Shown here piece after piece: positions 1 to 14,157 of a stretch of DNA of 64,000 nucleotides. The stretch is taken from NCBI RefSeq assembly GCF_001640805.2, contig NC_066849.1, forward strand, positions 26,431,778-26,495,777, read 5' to 3'. The notes beneath the pieces were generated by a model. It saw only the letters and a program-made list of their open reading frames with translations, ran no database searches and had not been told where the DNA came from. How positions within the stretch are numbered: the first letter of the stretch is position 1; each line of letters begins with the position of its first letter. The position numbers were made by a program, and so were the translations under genes. Source of the DNA: Lates calcarifer (taxonomy: Eukaryota; Chordata; Actinopteri; Centropomidae).

Positions 1-145
1 GGCCTAATAATGGTGCAAGATGAAAACCCAGAAAATCACCAAAGTGATAAGTTTTTATCCTGAGGAGAACATGACATGTTGATCACAAAATTTATGACAA
101 TCCATGCAGCTGTTGTTGACACATTTAACTAAAAATTATGAATGT
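1..145 (+). repeat. Fish interspersed repeat fragment (family R1, copy 1)
   Basis: Has the order I recall from an abundant fish repeat: tggtgc-agatgaaaa, then atcaccaaagt, atgacaatccatgcagctgttgttgac, then taactaaaaatt. It matches the copy at about 7,430-7,575. Truncated by the window edge; decayed, no coding capacity. Confidence 0.55.
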
Positions 146-3100
146 AAATTTCTGAACTGTAAATGTTAACGTTTCTCTCCTTCAACTGAGAATTTTGAAA
201 TGATTATTGTTTGTGATATCTGAAACAACACAGAGTTATCATTTCTACAGCACAGTTATGTTGTTTGTTTGGCACAGAGAAGTTCATGCTGGGTGTGTAT
301 GTGTTCAGTACAGTACAGATATAGTGTGAATATAGGAAATCAGTTTCAAATCAACTTGCTCTGTTGATATAATAAAGTGAGAAATAGTTTCCCATGGAGC
401 AAACAGAGACAGTGGGAAATAAAATCACTGCAGTGTGAGAGCAAATAAGGACAGTGACAAGTTTACTGCATTGCACCCAGAGATTCAGAATTCATAAATT
501 CATAAGGTATCAACAAATAGCTCTGAGAAAGTTTTATATACTTTTATTTACTATTTAAACTTTTATAGATCTGTGTCATAGGGCAAAGTCAAAGACGTTA
601 CTTCACAGTCTACCCATCAGCTGGTCATGTGCTTCAATGTGAATCAATGTAATGTCATTTTAGTGAAACACTTTAAAGCCACAGTTAGACCTGAACGGCC
701 CAGGAGAGTGAAAGACTCAACAGTCAGACAGAGAAGTAGGAACGCTGCCAAGAATTCTTGACCTGACAGAGTGAACTGAACTGCAGGAATTAAAGCTTGA
801 AAAAGCCCCTTCATGGTCTGCAGCTCAGGGCCCCATTAACTGTCACTGTCCTCCCGCTGCAGTCTGCTGTGACACTGCCAACACATTTTCAACTCTTAAT
901 CCTAGAAATCTTTGGGAGAAGTGTCGGGTAAGTGGTGGAGTGTCTCAAAAACGACATATTTTTCAACAGTCTCTCAGCTTTTTAAGGTCACGCAGGTCCT
1001 GAAGATAGCAAATATATAAAAGGTAAGATTACAGGAAACATTCATATACACACAAACCAGTTTAGTCTTCTCAGTCACTGCTGTGACCAAGCTTGACCTG
1101 ATGGCTTCATTCTGGGACTAACATCCATGGGTTCTCTGCACACGAGCTAACTGAATGCTACCTCTTCAGAACAAGATGGCAGAAAAGCTCTGACCAGAAA
1201 TTAAACAAAGAACCAGATGCTGCCAAACCGTGCACACACACTCAAACACACCGTCACAGAGTCTTTTGTTCCAGGCATCTCTGCACCATCACAGAAGTTA
1301 ATTACCCTGTGCAAGCTCATCCTGCATTGATCATATGGAAACCATGATACACATCCAATTAGCATGTCAATTAACAGGGTTTTATCAGGGCTTCAGAGGG
1401 ATCCAGATCCCGTCGCAGACACTTCATCTGCAGCATCACAAGAATGAGATATCTGCAGGTATGTTGTTTGACAAGATTAATGGCTGTAATCTACAGATCT
1501 GGACCAGGACAGCTGGCGGAGAACAATGGAGCTTCATAAAGAGGACTGCAGCTCCACGTATGGATGAGCAGACAAAGACGTACAGGCGCTCGTTTCACTC
1601 TCCATCTGTGTGCTCGTGATCTCTGTCATATGTGGAGTCAAGATGAAACCACACAGATACACTGCAGGATTAAATCACCAAAGATCAACATCACATTTCC
1701 GGCAGGGTCTCAGCACTTCAATTTTATCAAACACATACACTATGTCTAATATTAGATTTTTGTCAAGTTTTCTGTCTTTCCTACATTATTGCTCACAACA
1801 ATGCAAGATATTACACAACACCAATGTGCAACCGAATCAAAAGAAAATCAGTTTAATGCTGTGAGACATTAGATCGAATAAGAGCAGACAATGTATGATC
1901 AGTTATTACAGGTCATAGGAACAGGGATTATTTAAATGTTTTCAGAAGCCCTTTATCTACAGTATTATATAGATGTGAAACACCTCATGGAAGTAGACTA
2001 TAACTCAAACTCCAAAATTCACATTTAGCGTACAAACACTTGAGTCATTTGTCAAATTCCAAATGCTTCAATAAAACAACTAGAAACAGAACAGCATCAT
2101 TGCTGCCAAAGTTCATTTGAAACTGAGCTAGAATTCAGTGCATCTGCAAATTTGAAGCTCTGTGATTAGATGTTTGTTACTGAAAAGTTGTAGTTAACTT
2201 CTCTCACACAGTTTTTATGCCCATTGGCTCAAATCGTTGACATTTTATCAAAGACCTAGATATTGTCTAACACAGTCATACAGCCACGAGACTCAATGCT
2301 GCTGCAGGACTGAAAGAGCTCCAACTATTAGTCACCTCACACTGTCCATGCAGGAAATGAACCAGACTTTTACTGCAACAGCCCTGGATGCCCGGAGTAA
2401 CTCCTTCAACTCTGCAACTCTGTGTAGCCAAAGCACACTTCTTAGCACTTCATAAAAGTTTCCAGCTCATTATCCCTGCTTGCTGAAGTCTTCTCAGCTC
2501 TGTTGAAGTGGACTCCTGCTGATTCTCATTCAGCTGAACCTTGTTATCTGCTGCACTCAGACCTCTGTTTCTCAAGACCTTTAGCAGCTCCTCTGATTCT
2601 GTGGTTGATCTCAGACTCTGCGGCCTTTTCTCAGTTTGACTTGTTGAGATGGTTTTGACAGAGACAGCTGCAGTGCTCACAGACAGGTTTGTCAGTTTCT
2701 CTGTGAGGAAACTTTACGCTGCTCTCAGAAATAACAGCTTGACTTTTTGTCTGTTGTGACCTGACACGTTCCTCCCAGAATGACTGCTGAGTGTCTGCGA
2801 GTATTAGACTGAGCTGAATGTTTGTGCTCGAGAAGCTGTTAATTAACACACTTCCTCATCCTAATGGGGCTTTTAATTACTGCTTTGCACTTTGCACTGA
2901 AAAGTTAAATCAGTTAATTTATTATTAAAGATCATTAAGAGCATAGCTTTGGTTTCAGAGGTAGGAGAACACAAAAATTAGACACAGTTCGATTGGAAAT
3001 TCTCTAAATTGCTGTATTGTTAATGAATAAACCAGCAGAGACCTGATATTTTATCAGAATGTTGGTGCGCCTTTACAGAAAAAACCGTCCTTTATATTGC

Positions 3101-4249
3101 CTTATGTTTGAGTCTTTAGGAGTTTTATTTGAGTGGAGGAGTGTTCAGGATAGTCCTCTGATAATCAACCAGCCCAACTAAACACAGCAAACTTAAATCT
3201 AACTACAAGAACACCACTTTAGTAAAAGAACATTATGAGTCAAGAGTTGCTGTTTTATTTCCCAACATGAGGTCTAAATCTAGCCCCCTCCACACTGCCA
3301 AGAATGAAATTCTCCTGAGTCATAGTGGAAAAATACTATCACTAAAAATACTGCAAATGCTAAGCCTTAAAATGTGATAGTTTTACTGTAGATTTTAAAA
3401 TCCCTGAAGGTTACATAAACCTCCAAATTCCCAGAAACAAAGCACCGAGGGCCTGACCTGAGCATCCTCAAAGGTAACTGGAACCTTAAAAGTCAGGGGT
3501 TTGGAGAGTGAGGGACACAGGTCGCAGTCATTGGTGGAAATTACACTGATGAGGGTAAAAGTGTAAAACGATTCATTTAAGTCTTACTGTCCATTTTCAC
3601 CAACAGTGTGACAAGTTAATACCACACTATACCCATATATATCAGATTTACTACACAGCCTACGTTAGTTATTTCAGTGCTGCTATCTTGCATTACTTTT
3701 AATTAAATTGATTGAACGATAATTGCAGGGTATCACACTCTCACTGACAGTGTAATGCCTTACTACTCTGTAATTAATCTGACTGTCTTCCTGTTACTCT
3801 GACTCTGGTGGTATGACTCTATCCCTACAGTACACCTCGTGGCCATTATACTATAACGTCTCATCATCCCTCAACTCCACTGAGATGCTGCAGGAGAAAC
3901 TTGGAAACACGTCTAACTGTTGACTGACAGCTGTACGGCCACTAATGGAGTTAAAATGCACAGAAGACATGGAAACTGCACTCAGTGTAGATTCTCCAGC
4001 TGAGGCCCCACAGTACAAAAAACAGCAAGAATGCTGACTTCTCTGTTGCCCGACTTCCTTTCAGGGTCACTGCCTGCAGCAGGTCGACTCCCCTCTTCCC
4101 AAATCAGCATCACTGTAATGAGCTCCTCCATCTATCCCTCCACACCTCCATATTCTCCCTCCATCTCCCCCCAATAACCACAATTTTCTCTCCATCCCTC
4201 CCTCAATTTTTCCCACCGCCTCAGCTTTTCAGCAGAGGTAGAAGAAGGG
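146..4249. other. Intergenic, no gene seen
   Basis: AT-rich single-copy-looking DNA. The ORFs here are all under 95 codons, overlap on both strands and show no recognisable domain. Nothing else stands out. Confidence 0.6.
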
Positions 4250-4480
4250 GGAGGAGGAGGAGGAGGAGGTCCGGGCATGCTCTCGAAGCACAGCAGGCAT
4301 GCACTGAGCACCATGGCAGCAGCAGGGGAATAAATTAGAGGCAGACACAGAGAATAATAAAGTGATAATGAGTTTGCAGCTGGCCGCCGTGCCAACCCCG
4401 AGCCCAGCCCAGCGAATATTTACCACCCTGTTAATAAGTCGTGGTGAGGACTGAATCAGTGGGCATGCCAGGGAGGGCAC
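4243..4480. other. GGA repeat plus candidate conserved noncoding element
   Basis: A (GGA)n tract at about 4,246-4,269 abuts a mixed block with a CATGC inverted motif pair, ataaattag, taataaagtgataatgag and gaatatttacc. The composition suggests a regulatory element; conservation cannot be tested here. Confidence 0.25.
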
Positions 4481-5036
4481 TGGGCCGGCTGAAAGAGAGG
4501 AGGAGGAGGAGAGGAAGAGAGGAGGACAAAAGGATGGAGGAGGTGCTGTGGTTCCATTGCATATCTGCACACTAAGCAGAATAGACTCTCAAACACATGC
4601 ACATGCATTTAAGGGAATAGATACAAATGGACCCGGGGGAGTTCATATATAATGTATATATGCAAGTGCATATACTTTTACACACACTCACCAACATGTA
4701 CTTAAAAATCTCTGCATACTGTGTAGTCCTGTTGCGTGCATATACGTTCTATTTGCATTTTATTTGCATATTTGTATTGCACATGCATGTCTGACTACTT
4801 ATACAGGAGCCTCCACACTCTATCTGCATATGTCTGCATCATCACCATCTGATTTATGTCTCAGTATGTCTCCATGTGCCTCTTCCATATGTGTCAAAGA
4901 ATAGCTATGTTCTGTATTCACCAATATTAAAATACATTAAAGAAGTTGTTAAAAAGTTAGAAGGAATATTCAAGTATTTTGCTGAATAATGATTTTTCTC
5001 TCACAGTGTTGTGAAAGTGCACACAGCAGTGATATA
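4481..5036. other. Intergenic, ATGCA-rich
   Basis: Many tgcatat / atttgcat words (about 4,590-4,850). These resemble octamer-like sites but are probably low-complexity drift. No gene. Confidence 0.45.
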
Positions 5037-5563
5037 AACTGATCAGCCACAGCATTAAACCACAGGCAGATGAAGTGATTAACACTGATCATCTTATTAC
5101 AATGTTCTGCTGGGAAACCGTGAGTCCTGACGTTCAGAACAGGCTCGAGGAACGGGGACAAAGAGCCTGAGGCGTTGACCTCCCCAGATCCCAATCTGAA
5201 TCAGCATCTGCGGGGTGATCTGGAACAAGCCAGATCCACGAAGGCCTCACCCCAGAGCTCACAGGACTCAAAGGATCCACTGCCAATGTCCTGGTGTCAG
5301 ACACCACAGGACACCCTCTGAGGTCCTGTGTCCGTGTCCGACAGGTCAGAGCTGTTGGGGACCTACACAATATCAGGCAGGTCCCACAGATGCTGGATCA
5401 GACTGGGACCTGGGGAGGCCACATTAACACCTTGGGCTCTTTGTTGTGCTCCTGGAGCCATTTCTGAGCAGTTTTTGCAGAGTGGAGGATTTACTGTCCT
5501 GCTGGGGGAGGAGAGCAGAACATTTCATTGTAATGAGACGATTAATACTATTCACTTCACCTG
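5037..5563. mobile_element. Palindromic Tc1/mariner-like remnant
   Basis: The left part (+) starts with a terminal-repeat-like gatcagccacagcattaaa. It then skips to the 3' part of a Tc1-type transposase (gttctgctgggaaacc, the NSPDLNP-region homologue, and the gacctacacaatatcaggcag end). The right part is an inverted piece of the same family. Arms 5,180-5,211 and 5,387-5,418 are inverted copies differing at only a few sites, and 5,067-5,104 pairs with 5,526-5,563. The transposase is internally deleted and full of stops; no active element. Confidence 0.8.
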
Positions 5564-6817
5564 TCTCTAGCTCTAATCCACCACTTTTACTTATCCAATG
5601 AAACATCTACTCAGTGGATTGGAACAAAATCTATTCATGGTTCCCAGGTGATGTTTCATCCAATGAAGCCTGCTGAGGGAGCAGCTGATTTCTGTAACTT
5701 TGCCTGGTGAAAAACGGTTTTAGCAGTGGTTCACACGCTCTGTCATTACTACTGAACACAGTACATAGCAGGATGGACAGGTGACTGTGAATGTAAATTA
5801 GACAGCTTTGGAGTTATTGGAAGGTGTATTCTTTCACTTTTGATGCAGCTAACAAACTAAGTATTTCCCTGTTTCTTTAAGCCAAACTCTGAACACAGAT
5901 CTGAACTGTTAGTGGAGTACTGTTACATTCATTTTCATTAAAAGTTTGAGCAGTGTTTCCAGTCTTTCCTGACTGTAACTCTCTGCATATGGTGACGTGT
6001 TTCATCTGGACAGCACGTGCTGAGCAGTGAAGGCAGCTCTGTCTCGTCTCTCTGAGGTGGGCTCCGCTGAAGCTCCATTACTTTAAAAGCTAAAGTCACA
6101 GGTGTTCCTCCTCACATGCCAGCCGCTCGCTCCAGACGAAGGCCAGTCTTTGACTCTGCTTCCAGTCCGTCCTCACACACACACACACATGCATAATGTA
6201 CGAACACACCGCCCATAGTTGCACTATAACAGCTCCATTCACAGCTCCCAAAAATAACAACACAGTAGGCTGGCAGGGGCGGGCGCGCCTCCAACCCCCC
6301 TCACCCTTTACTCCTTTCCTTTCATATTCAGTTTTCTTTAACGCTCAATAAATGTTGACTTTATTTTGGTTCTGCTGAATTCCTTAATGAGGCCCTCGAC
6401 TTCCACAGACCAGTGCGGGTGATTCCAGCAGCCTTATAAGGCCACATGTGGCAGAAAGAAAGAAACGCTCTGCTGTTTGAAATACCTTCAACACTACCTT
6501 CCTCTGTTTTTTTCCTCTCTTTATCCACCTTCTTTCTTTCACTTTTCCTATATGTATGTTTTTTTTTATTATTTTATTAACAAAAGAACCATTTGTGAAT
6601 TGTGAAACTTAGACGTGCACTGTCTAAAAGGGGGTCTAATCCCAAATAATTTCATTTTTTTCCAAAAAATGTAAGGCCTCTGTTTTATATTTCTAAAGGG
6701 CAAAAGACCTCATCAAATACAGTTCTACAAGAAATGTCAAAAGGCAGCAGAGTGGAGGAGCTAAAACTGTTTTCATTTAAAATACATTCAATCTGTTTTT
6801 TTTCCATTCTTTTTCTC
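5564..6817. other. Intergenic, no gene seen
   Basis: A short (CA) run at about 6,174-6,188 and a T-rich stretch at 6,480-6,580. The stretch near 5,850-5,900 faintly resembles repeat family R3. No coding signal. Confidence 0.5.
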
Positions 6818-6990
6818 TTTTTTTGTATAGCGTCAAATCACAACATGCATTATCTCAAGGCACTTTCTCATCCAGAGTGTCTCACAATACCACAGAGAAA
6901 AACTCAACAGCTCCCACACTGAGCGAGCACTTAGCAACAGTGCAGAGGAAAAACTCCCCTTTAAAGAGAAGAAACCTTTGACAGAACTGG
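6818..6990 (+). repeat. Fish interspersed repeat (ttgtatagcg...aaaaactcccctt type)
   Basis: Contains the recognisable string of words ttgtatagcgtcaaatcaca, tcaaggcactttc, cagagaaaaa, gagcgagcacttagcaacag, aggaaaaactcccctttaaa and gaagaaacctttgacagaac, in the order found in a very common teleost repeat. Decayed. Confidence 0.65.
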
Positions 6991-7424
6991 AGGTGGGGTG
7001 AGCGGCCATCTGCCTCAACACACTGACTTTATCTGCTCTTAGAGCTTTGCCGGTGGTGGAGGTAAAAATGTGAAGAGTGTCCTGTGGGTGGCACTGGACA
7101 AAAGGTCACAGGGTCTTTATTAAAAATCACATTTTAAAAAAATGAACATGCTCAGTAAAGTCAGACCGACTGGACAAAACGACAAATTGCTACTGTTTAC
7201 CCCACAACTGTTGAAACGCAGAAGAGTTGCCACCGTGGTAACTGTCTGTGAGTATTACAAACTCCTGTGCTGTGCTGTGTTTCATTGTCTAATAAGCCTT
7301 TAGACCCATTAATCTGTTATTCCAACTGGACTTCCTGGATCATATTTCATTTTCTCACCGGTACCTCCAACAACACGCCCCCACTAATGGAGGCTCCTGC
7401 TCTGTTTTAAAGCTGAGCTGTTTT
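6991..7424. other. Intergenic, no gene seen
   Basis: Nothing recognisable between two repeat fragments. Confidence 0.5.
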
Positions 7425-7429
7425 CAGTC

Positions 7430-7575
7430 TGAATTCCTGCTAAATCCCATGGAAACATGGCTGTGTGCAGGTGGAACATTTGGTCTGATGGTGGTGCTAT
7501 AGAAAAGATCAGGAGGTCACCGAAACCATTAGCAACCATCCTCTGAGGATCATGAATATTAACCATAAACGTCCA
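7430..7575 (+). repeat. Fish interspersed repeat fragment (family R1, copy 2)
   Basis: Has ggtggtgctatagaaaagat, aggaggtcaccgaaaccatt, agcaaccatcctctgaggat and catgaatatt, the same word order as copy 1 at the window start. No ORF of its own. Confidence 0.55.
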
Positions 7576-10500
7576 GTCAGTCTGGAAATAAGTTGTCCGA
7601 CTCTGGAGTAAAGTGTTGGACAGATGGACAGACTGATCCGTCCTGCGATCAGAGAGGTTCTGCAGTGGAGACAGACTGTGACAGTCTGAATGGTCTCCTC
7701 CATGTTTGCAGCCAAACTGCTGACTCAGCCGTGACTCATGTCAGACCATGCAGTGATGACACTCGCCGCCCCCTCGTCCCTCGATCTGTCTCAAGGCTCG
7801 CTGCTTACTCTGCACTCCTGGACTGATAACACTAATCATCAGTACTATCTTGAGCATATGGATGGCCTTGGGTGAATGTGTGTGTGTGTGTGTAACAGAG
7901 TGTCCTATCTTTGCAAGGTCTTTGCAGCAGGCAGTCAGACAGACAGCCTTCAGACGGAGGTCCTGACAGAGATGATGGAGGCAGAAGGAGATGTGTCACC
8001 AGACGCTGATTAAAAAGTGTGAACCAAAGCAGAGCAGAGACGTCACGTTGACGGAGTGTTGAAAACTTTATTTACTAAGTTAGTGTGAGTCAGTGTGAGT
8101 GGTCCAGCTGCAGCAGGATGCTTCTGATGACATCCAGTAAACGGTCCGGGTCGGCTGGGAGTCAAACCAAGGACCTGCTGCTCAAGGCGAACGTGACCAC
8201 TGGGTCAGCCCAGATCTGACTGTTCTTGCTGGTTGATATGAAACCTTGTGTTGCATTTGGATTCAACAGAAAACAAAAGACTTATCTCTTTTCTTTACCT
8301 GTGAACAACAAGTGTGAGCTGTTGGAAAACAGTTTTTACCACACTTTTTAGTTAAGATTAATTTCAGTTCATTGTTCCCAAACTCTGCCACAGACAGAAG
8401 CTGACACTTGTTTGAGACACACGGTGAAATCTTTGGTCGTCGGTCCAAAAAAATGAGACACATTTATTGACAGCCATGTCAGAGCTTTGTAGACCAAAGA
8501 CAACCAAAGTAAAAAATTCTGACAGTGGCAGAAATGAACTGCCAAAGGTTAAAGGCTGCCTCCTGCTGCTCACAGACAAACCTATGTGTTAGCTAAGATT
8601 AGATGTTATAATCTCCAGAGGGAAAACTAGTTTGACTGACAACTAAACACGTCTTTAGAAATGCATCATGCTCACAACACAAGCTTCACACAGCCTCGTA
8701 TAGACGTTTCTAAACAGCTAAACAAAAATAAAAACTCAGACTCAGAAACTACCGTTCAGTATCAGTGTGTTGGAAACTCTCAAATACATAAATTAACAAC
8801 AATTATGCTTCCTGTGAAACGTACTGTATGTGCTGTTATAAAGAGAGAGCGTCAACACACTGCAACTTAAGAAAACACAAGCAAATAGACAAAGCACAAG
8901 TAAATAAAGGGAACACCCTCACTAGCAGACGATCAGCATAAACACACACTGCAAATAAAGAAACACAGCTGCACTAATGCCAACCTGGCAACCTCACTGT
9001 GGCAACAAGACTTCAGGAAGCTGCACACACTCACTGCACTGACTGTTGTTCAATAAGAAATAGTTCCAGCGTGTAACCCCACCCCTTCCAGAAAAGAAAT
9101 CATAAAATGTGGTTTCTACATCTCAGCTTGTGCACTGATTTAACAAATGAGATACAACATGTTAATAAGTCAGCCTCAGGATGTTGGTAGGACTCACTCT
9201 CGGAAAGAATGCAAATAAGTGCATTTACAAACCGAGCAGAGTCACTTTCTGTCCAGCCTGCACCAGTAAAAACATGCAATTTAAATGTGTTTTTTAAATG
9301 GTAAGTTTCACTGATCTGTGCTCCCAAAAATGCTGCATGAATAAATGCTGTAACACACTGCTGATCCAGACTGTGAGCAAATGTATTTAATGAGTGTGAG
9401 CGTAGATAAAACTAGAAGTGTAGCTACAGCTTATATAGCACATGAATACAGATGTGGTTCATTCACTTCACAGATTCTATTTCTAAATTTAATTAGGAGT
9501 TAGAATACATTTTAGAATCCAATCTATTTTCTCCCAGCTGGACATTTTGCAGCTCCACCGCTGACCTCCAGCTGAACTCAAAGTGTTTGAGGAGAAAACA
9601 CAGAACTGAAACTTAAAAAAGGAGATAATTGCCAAAATAAGGAAACACTTGTGCAACCGAGGGATTCAAAGTACATTAAACCTGTGAGGTAAGACTTTCC
9701 TGGCAGGGCCCAGGCTCCTCAGAGGGCAAAACGAATGTGAATAAATACAACATAATTCTGAATAATCATCCTTCATCCTGTGGCGAAGGATTTCAGGCCT
9801 GATTGGAGCGCGCTCAGTGAGAATCTAGGGCTCAGTTGGTCACTGAGATTGATGAGTATGAGAACAGCATAAAGCATTAGTCATGGCTGCTTCAGTTACC
9901 TGGTCTAGACCCAACTGAACAGGCCTCATGCTGCATTTTCCATTTTCAACAAAACTCCAGATGAAGATGGGATTTCTCGTGGCAGGAGAGAGTCACACTC
10001 TCCATTTATGTTTGCGGTCCTTTTTTGTTTTTCCATGACATGTTATGTTGGAGGTTTATTTCATATTGGACATTTATATGGAAGAAGAAAAATGGATCAG
10101 CATTTTTTTTCAGGTTTTTTTAAGAGACAAAATCTTTTAATCATCGAACACTGCTGTGTGATTAAAGGCTGTAAAAAGTTTAAAGTTTAGGGGAGAACAC
10201 ACACCTCTCCACTGACCCTCCATGTAGCACGTCCTACAACAAGATCTGTGTCCAGTCTCCAAAACCTGGCTAAAGAAACATAAAGATATATATAACATAA
10301 AAGTTGTCACTTGTAGTGATAAAACAAAGCCTGACTCTGCAGTTCCCTCAGCTACACACAACATTTAAGCATCTTTCAGCTCGGTCTTGGTTTTACATCC
10401 CTCAGCTTTTCTGTATTGGTTCAGTCTCATCACAGCTGTTTCCAGAAAACAAACCACTGTACGCGACCTGCCCGGCACCATGCAGACAGAGTGAGAGACG

Positions 10501-11919
10501 AGCAAATATAGAAGATGGAACATCCAGCAGCTGAGGAGCAGCAGACCATCATCAAGAACAAAAACACAATAAAGCCCATGAGCCTGTTTCAGTCCAACAC
10601 TAACAGTAGAACCAGTCCAAGCTTTCTTCATAAAATCAGGCTTCAGCTCTGTTCAGTTCAAAGCTGATAAAATACCTGGAACTGTGAAGCTTCAAGGCTC
10701 AGAAACATCTGATCCAATCTGCCGTCTCTTTCCTCTCTTTTCAAAACTTATTAGCAAACAGCCAGGTGGAAAATATTCAGGTTAGCTGTCACTGAACATC
10801 ACCTTCACTGGTTAGAATAACAAACATAGCCAGAGGCAGATTATATAAGCTGTACCCAATTAACCTTAACATCACAAGTATAATGACAGACCAGAATAAA
10901 ACTAAGAAGTACAGTTAATGTGCTCTCTGCAACTCTGGAACACCTCTCCACAGCAATATACCTGCTCATCAAGTCGGTTTCAGTCATCAGCATCTCACTT
11001 TCTTGACTTTCACACTTGTCATCGAGAAACTGAAACAGAAGTAGAAAAGATATTTATAAGGATAATTAAGTATCCCCATTTCTCAGTCTGTCCACCAGCA
11101 GCAAAATATGCAAATAAACACATTAAAACATGTCATCTTTACTGAGGCGTGTGTGAGGCTTGATTTTCTTCCAGTTTTAATGAGTCTCTGTTGTATTTGT
11201 GTCTGTTATTTATCACATAGTTCTGTTGTTTCTGACCTTAAAAATTCAGACTGGTTTCTAATCCTTATTAACCCACTGTCATGTGTTAATAAACTCACTA
11301 CTAAGTAGATTAGATTTTCATCAGCTTCAGTAAAACTCAGAGTTACCTTACTGTAAAGCCACATCTTTTCAAACCATCATGCCTCAGTGGGATCTTTGAC
11401 TTGGCTGTGTAAATTTCACTGGCAAATCCAACTAATTTGCAAGAGTTCTCAGAAGTGCAATAACCTCTTCTGACCATCCTTAAAAAACTGATTCAAGTTA
11501 ATATTTCATGGAAAAATAAAGCCAAATTCCAGTTCATGTTTTATTGATCTGAACTTCACAGAAATGAAGCGGCTGGCTGGCTCTGCTCTTCCTGCTCAAG
11601 TGCTATTCTTTCAGTGGCTGGTTCAACAGTTCAGAGTTATGAAACGGTCAGTTCATACTGGTGCTGGCGGGCGAACCGTCGGGTTCACCACTGGTTAACG
11701 ACTGCAGAGGAACCTGCAGACTCTGCAAACATTAACAACAGACATGTTTATGCAGTTGGAACTTGTCAAATACGAGAGAGCTGCACTTAAAGAAACCCAG
11801 AAACTTTGAACCCTGTTTACACAGAGCGGGAGGCTGAGAGAAAGAGAGGAGGGGCTGCTGAGGTGAGGATGTTGGTTTTGGCTACAGAGGTGAGAGCAGC
11901 TGCTGCTGCTACCTGACCT

Positions 11920-11957
<38 letters not shown>

Positions 11958-12060
11958 CATTTTTATCTTTGAAGGTTTATTACAGTTACAGCCCTGATGA
12001 AAAGGGTCATGTTTATCCCTTCATAGAATATGATATGTACAAAGACAACACAACATGGCC
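7576..12060. other. Intergenic; one microsatellite and one candidate element
   Basis: A (GT) run at 7,877-7,893 and (TG)16 at 11,923-11,954. The stretch 9,660-9,920 (aataaatacaacataattc, ctgaataatcatccttcatc) has conserved-element-like composition but nothing decisive. ORFs are all under 90 codons and unconvincing. Confidence 0.45.
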
Positions 12061-12065
12061 AAAGG

Positions 12066-12330
12066 AAGGCAAACACCCAAACATCTCAGCTATATGAGAT
12101 GGTTAAACATGCCATTACCAAAACCAAATGAATCTGCTGGTAGAACAGTCTCCACTCTTCTGGTTTCAGTCTTTCCACCAGCCTGTGGAAGCTTTTTGGA
12201 AATTTAGCCCTGTGTGAAAAAACGCAGTCCCCTCGGAGGTGCCAACACAGAGGGCGCCGGCAAAACAAACACCCAGCAAGGAAGCTGAACCTGGATCTGC
12301 TTTCACCAGACGCGTCAACATCTACCAAGA
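12066..12330 (-). mobile_element. Tc1-like family B fragment, copy 1
   Basis: Begins aaacacccaaacatct, then ccattaccaaaaccaaatga, acagtctccactcttctggt and ctttccaccagcctgtgga. This is the outer end of a fish Tc1-type element, the same family as at 33.47 and 40.74 kb. Only the end and the start of the transposase 3' part survive; the right boundary is uncertain. Confidence 0.55.
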
Positions 12331-14157
12331 TGCCTGTGCTGTCCAACCTAATACCTGCGAGCTCACATTTCTGGTACGTTACTGTTCAGCATCTGAGAAG
12401 CCTAAAAACGCACTGATCTGTCACTCAGCCTGGACTTCCTGCATCAACAGGGCTTTCTTGGCTGGAGCCCAGTGAGTGAGGTTGAAGCTGCTCATCCCAT
12501 GGGTAATGAATGAGAGGAACTGTCATGTCACTAAGGTAATGAAGTTAAAGTTGGTTTTATAACCAGATTTCTTAAATGTCATGTAAACAAGAAAACCCAG
12601 TTTCCCTAATCAGAGTCCTGACCTGATGTCTCACGCTAGATTTCCTCTTGATATGACTAACCTCATAGTAACTCGCATTAATAGTAATTGAATCCGAACT
12701 CTGTCTTGCTCTGAAACTGACCCAGTGTACAGCAGCTCCTACAAGTACTCCTCTACAGTTCAACAGTTCACTATTCTGTAAAAATAAAAAGAAATGTGAG
12801 AGCAGCAGAGTGTGGCAGAAATACAAAAGTCAAATTCCAAAATAAGGTCGGTGTTAGGTGAGGAGCTGCTGCATATATACGCAGATTTACAGAGACCAGG
12901 TTACTACAGTGCCTGGAAACACGTCCAGCTTCCTGCCTGGCCTCACGTCTCTGAGTAATCTGGCTGCTTGTGCATATAAACATACTCAGTGTGTAACCTG
13001 ACGTTTCCTTTCTATGAAGAAACAGCATCAGAGCAAACAGTACGACCTGTGGAGGACAGTCTCCATTCAGCAGCTGAAGTAACGAACAGAGGAAAGTTTT
13101 CGGTTCTGTTAAATCATAAAGCAGACTCCTGTGTTTGTGTGTTTCTGTGTCAGCAGTCGTGTGTTGAGCAAAGGCGACTTTTTCTTTTTCCTGCCTGCAT
13201 CACGCTCTGGAAAACTACTGCGAACGCTCCCAGCACAAACACTTCACTGTCACGAATAAGTCAGCGACAATCGTTACATTCTGTTGAATATATTTAGTAG
13301 CATGTAGTGCATGTGGGCATGTGAGCAGGTACCAAAACGAGTCAAATTAGAGCCTCACATCTGGTCACACGCTGTTATGAATGCCTGTAATTATAGTCAT
13401 GATATAAAACAGAAACATCAGATCTCATTTTTATAGGAATAACATTGTCACTCTTAAAAAAAAAACCTCGGTCAGTAATTATGTCATGGTTTATAATAGT
13501 CGATGGTGTGTCAGCAGTGGCTATTTTTAAGCCTTCTTCAGCATGTGGCCTATTAGCGTGGGGTGTGTGTGTGTGTGTGTGTTTATATTTGACTAAGGCG
13601 AGTGGTGGTTGAGAGGTAGGTCAGGGGTGTGTGAGCAAATGACAGGATGTGCGGTCAGGCTGGTTCACAAAATCTGCTTAGTAATGTTGATAAAGATAGA
13701 GCTGACCTCGTCGTCGCCGTCAATGCCCCCCCCCCCCCGTTAACCACCGCCTGTCACACACACACACGTGCAGTCAAACACACCTGAATGGAGGCCAGTG
13801 TGCTGCAGGGTGGAGACGTGCACTGTTACACCAACAGGAGTGCAGGATGAGAGAAAAAGACAGAATAAGTCCTTTTATATGTGCTGACCACTTGGGGTTA
13901 TGACGAGGAAGCAAACACCACAACCTTTGATTGTCACACACTGACACACACACACACACACACACTGCGTGAACTGGGGAAAGAAACACAGGTGCCACTA
14001 TTCTGAATCAGCAGCTGTGGTGTTTATCTAAGATATCTCACCCCTCCAAGACTGTTGCACATCCAATGTGACATCTATTTCTGTTTTCAAATACACATTT
14101 ACTCATGGCAATAGCAGGAAAAAACAACACAATGAACTCCCCTTGTTTCCCTGAACT
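12331..14157. other. Intergenic; simple repeats
   Basis: (GT)10 near 13,561-13,582, an 11-base poly-C at about 13,728-13,738, and (CA) near 13,938-13,966. No gene. Confidence 0.5.
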
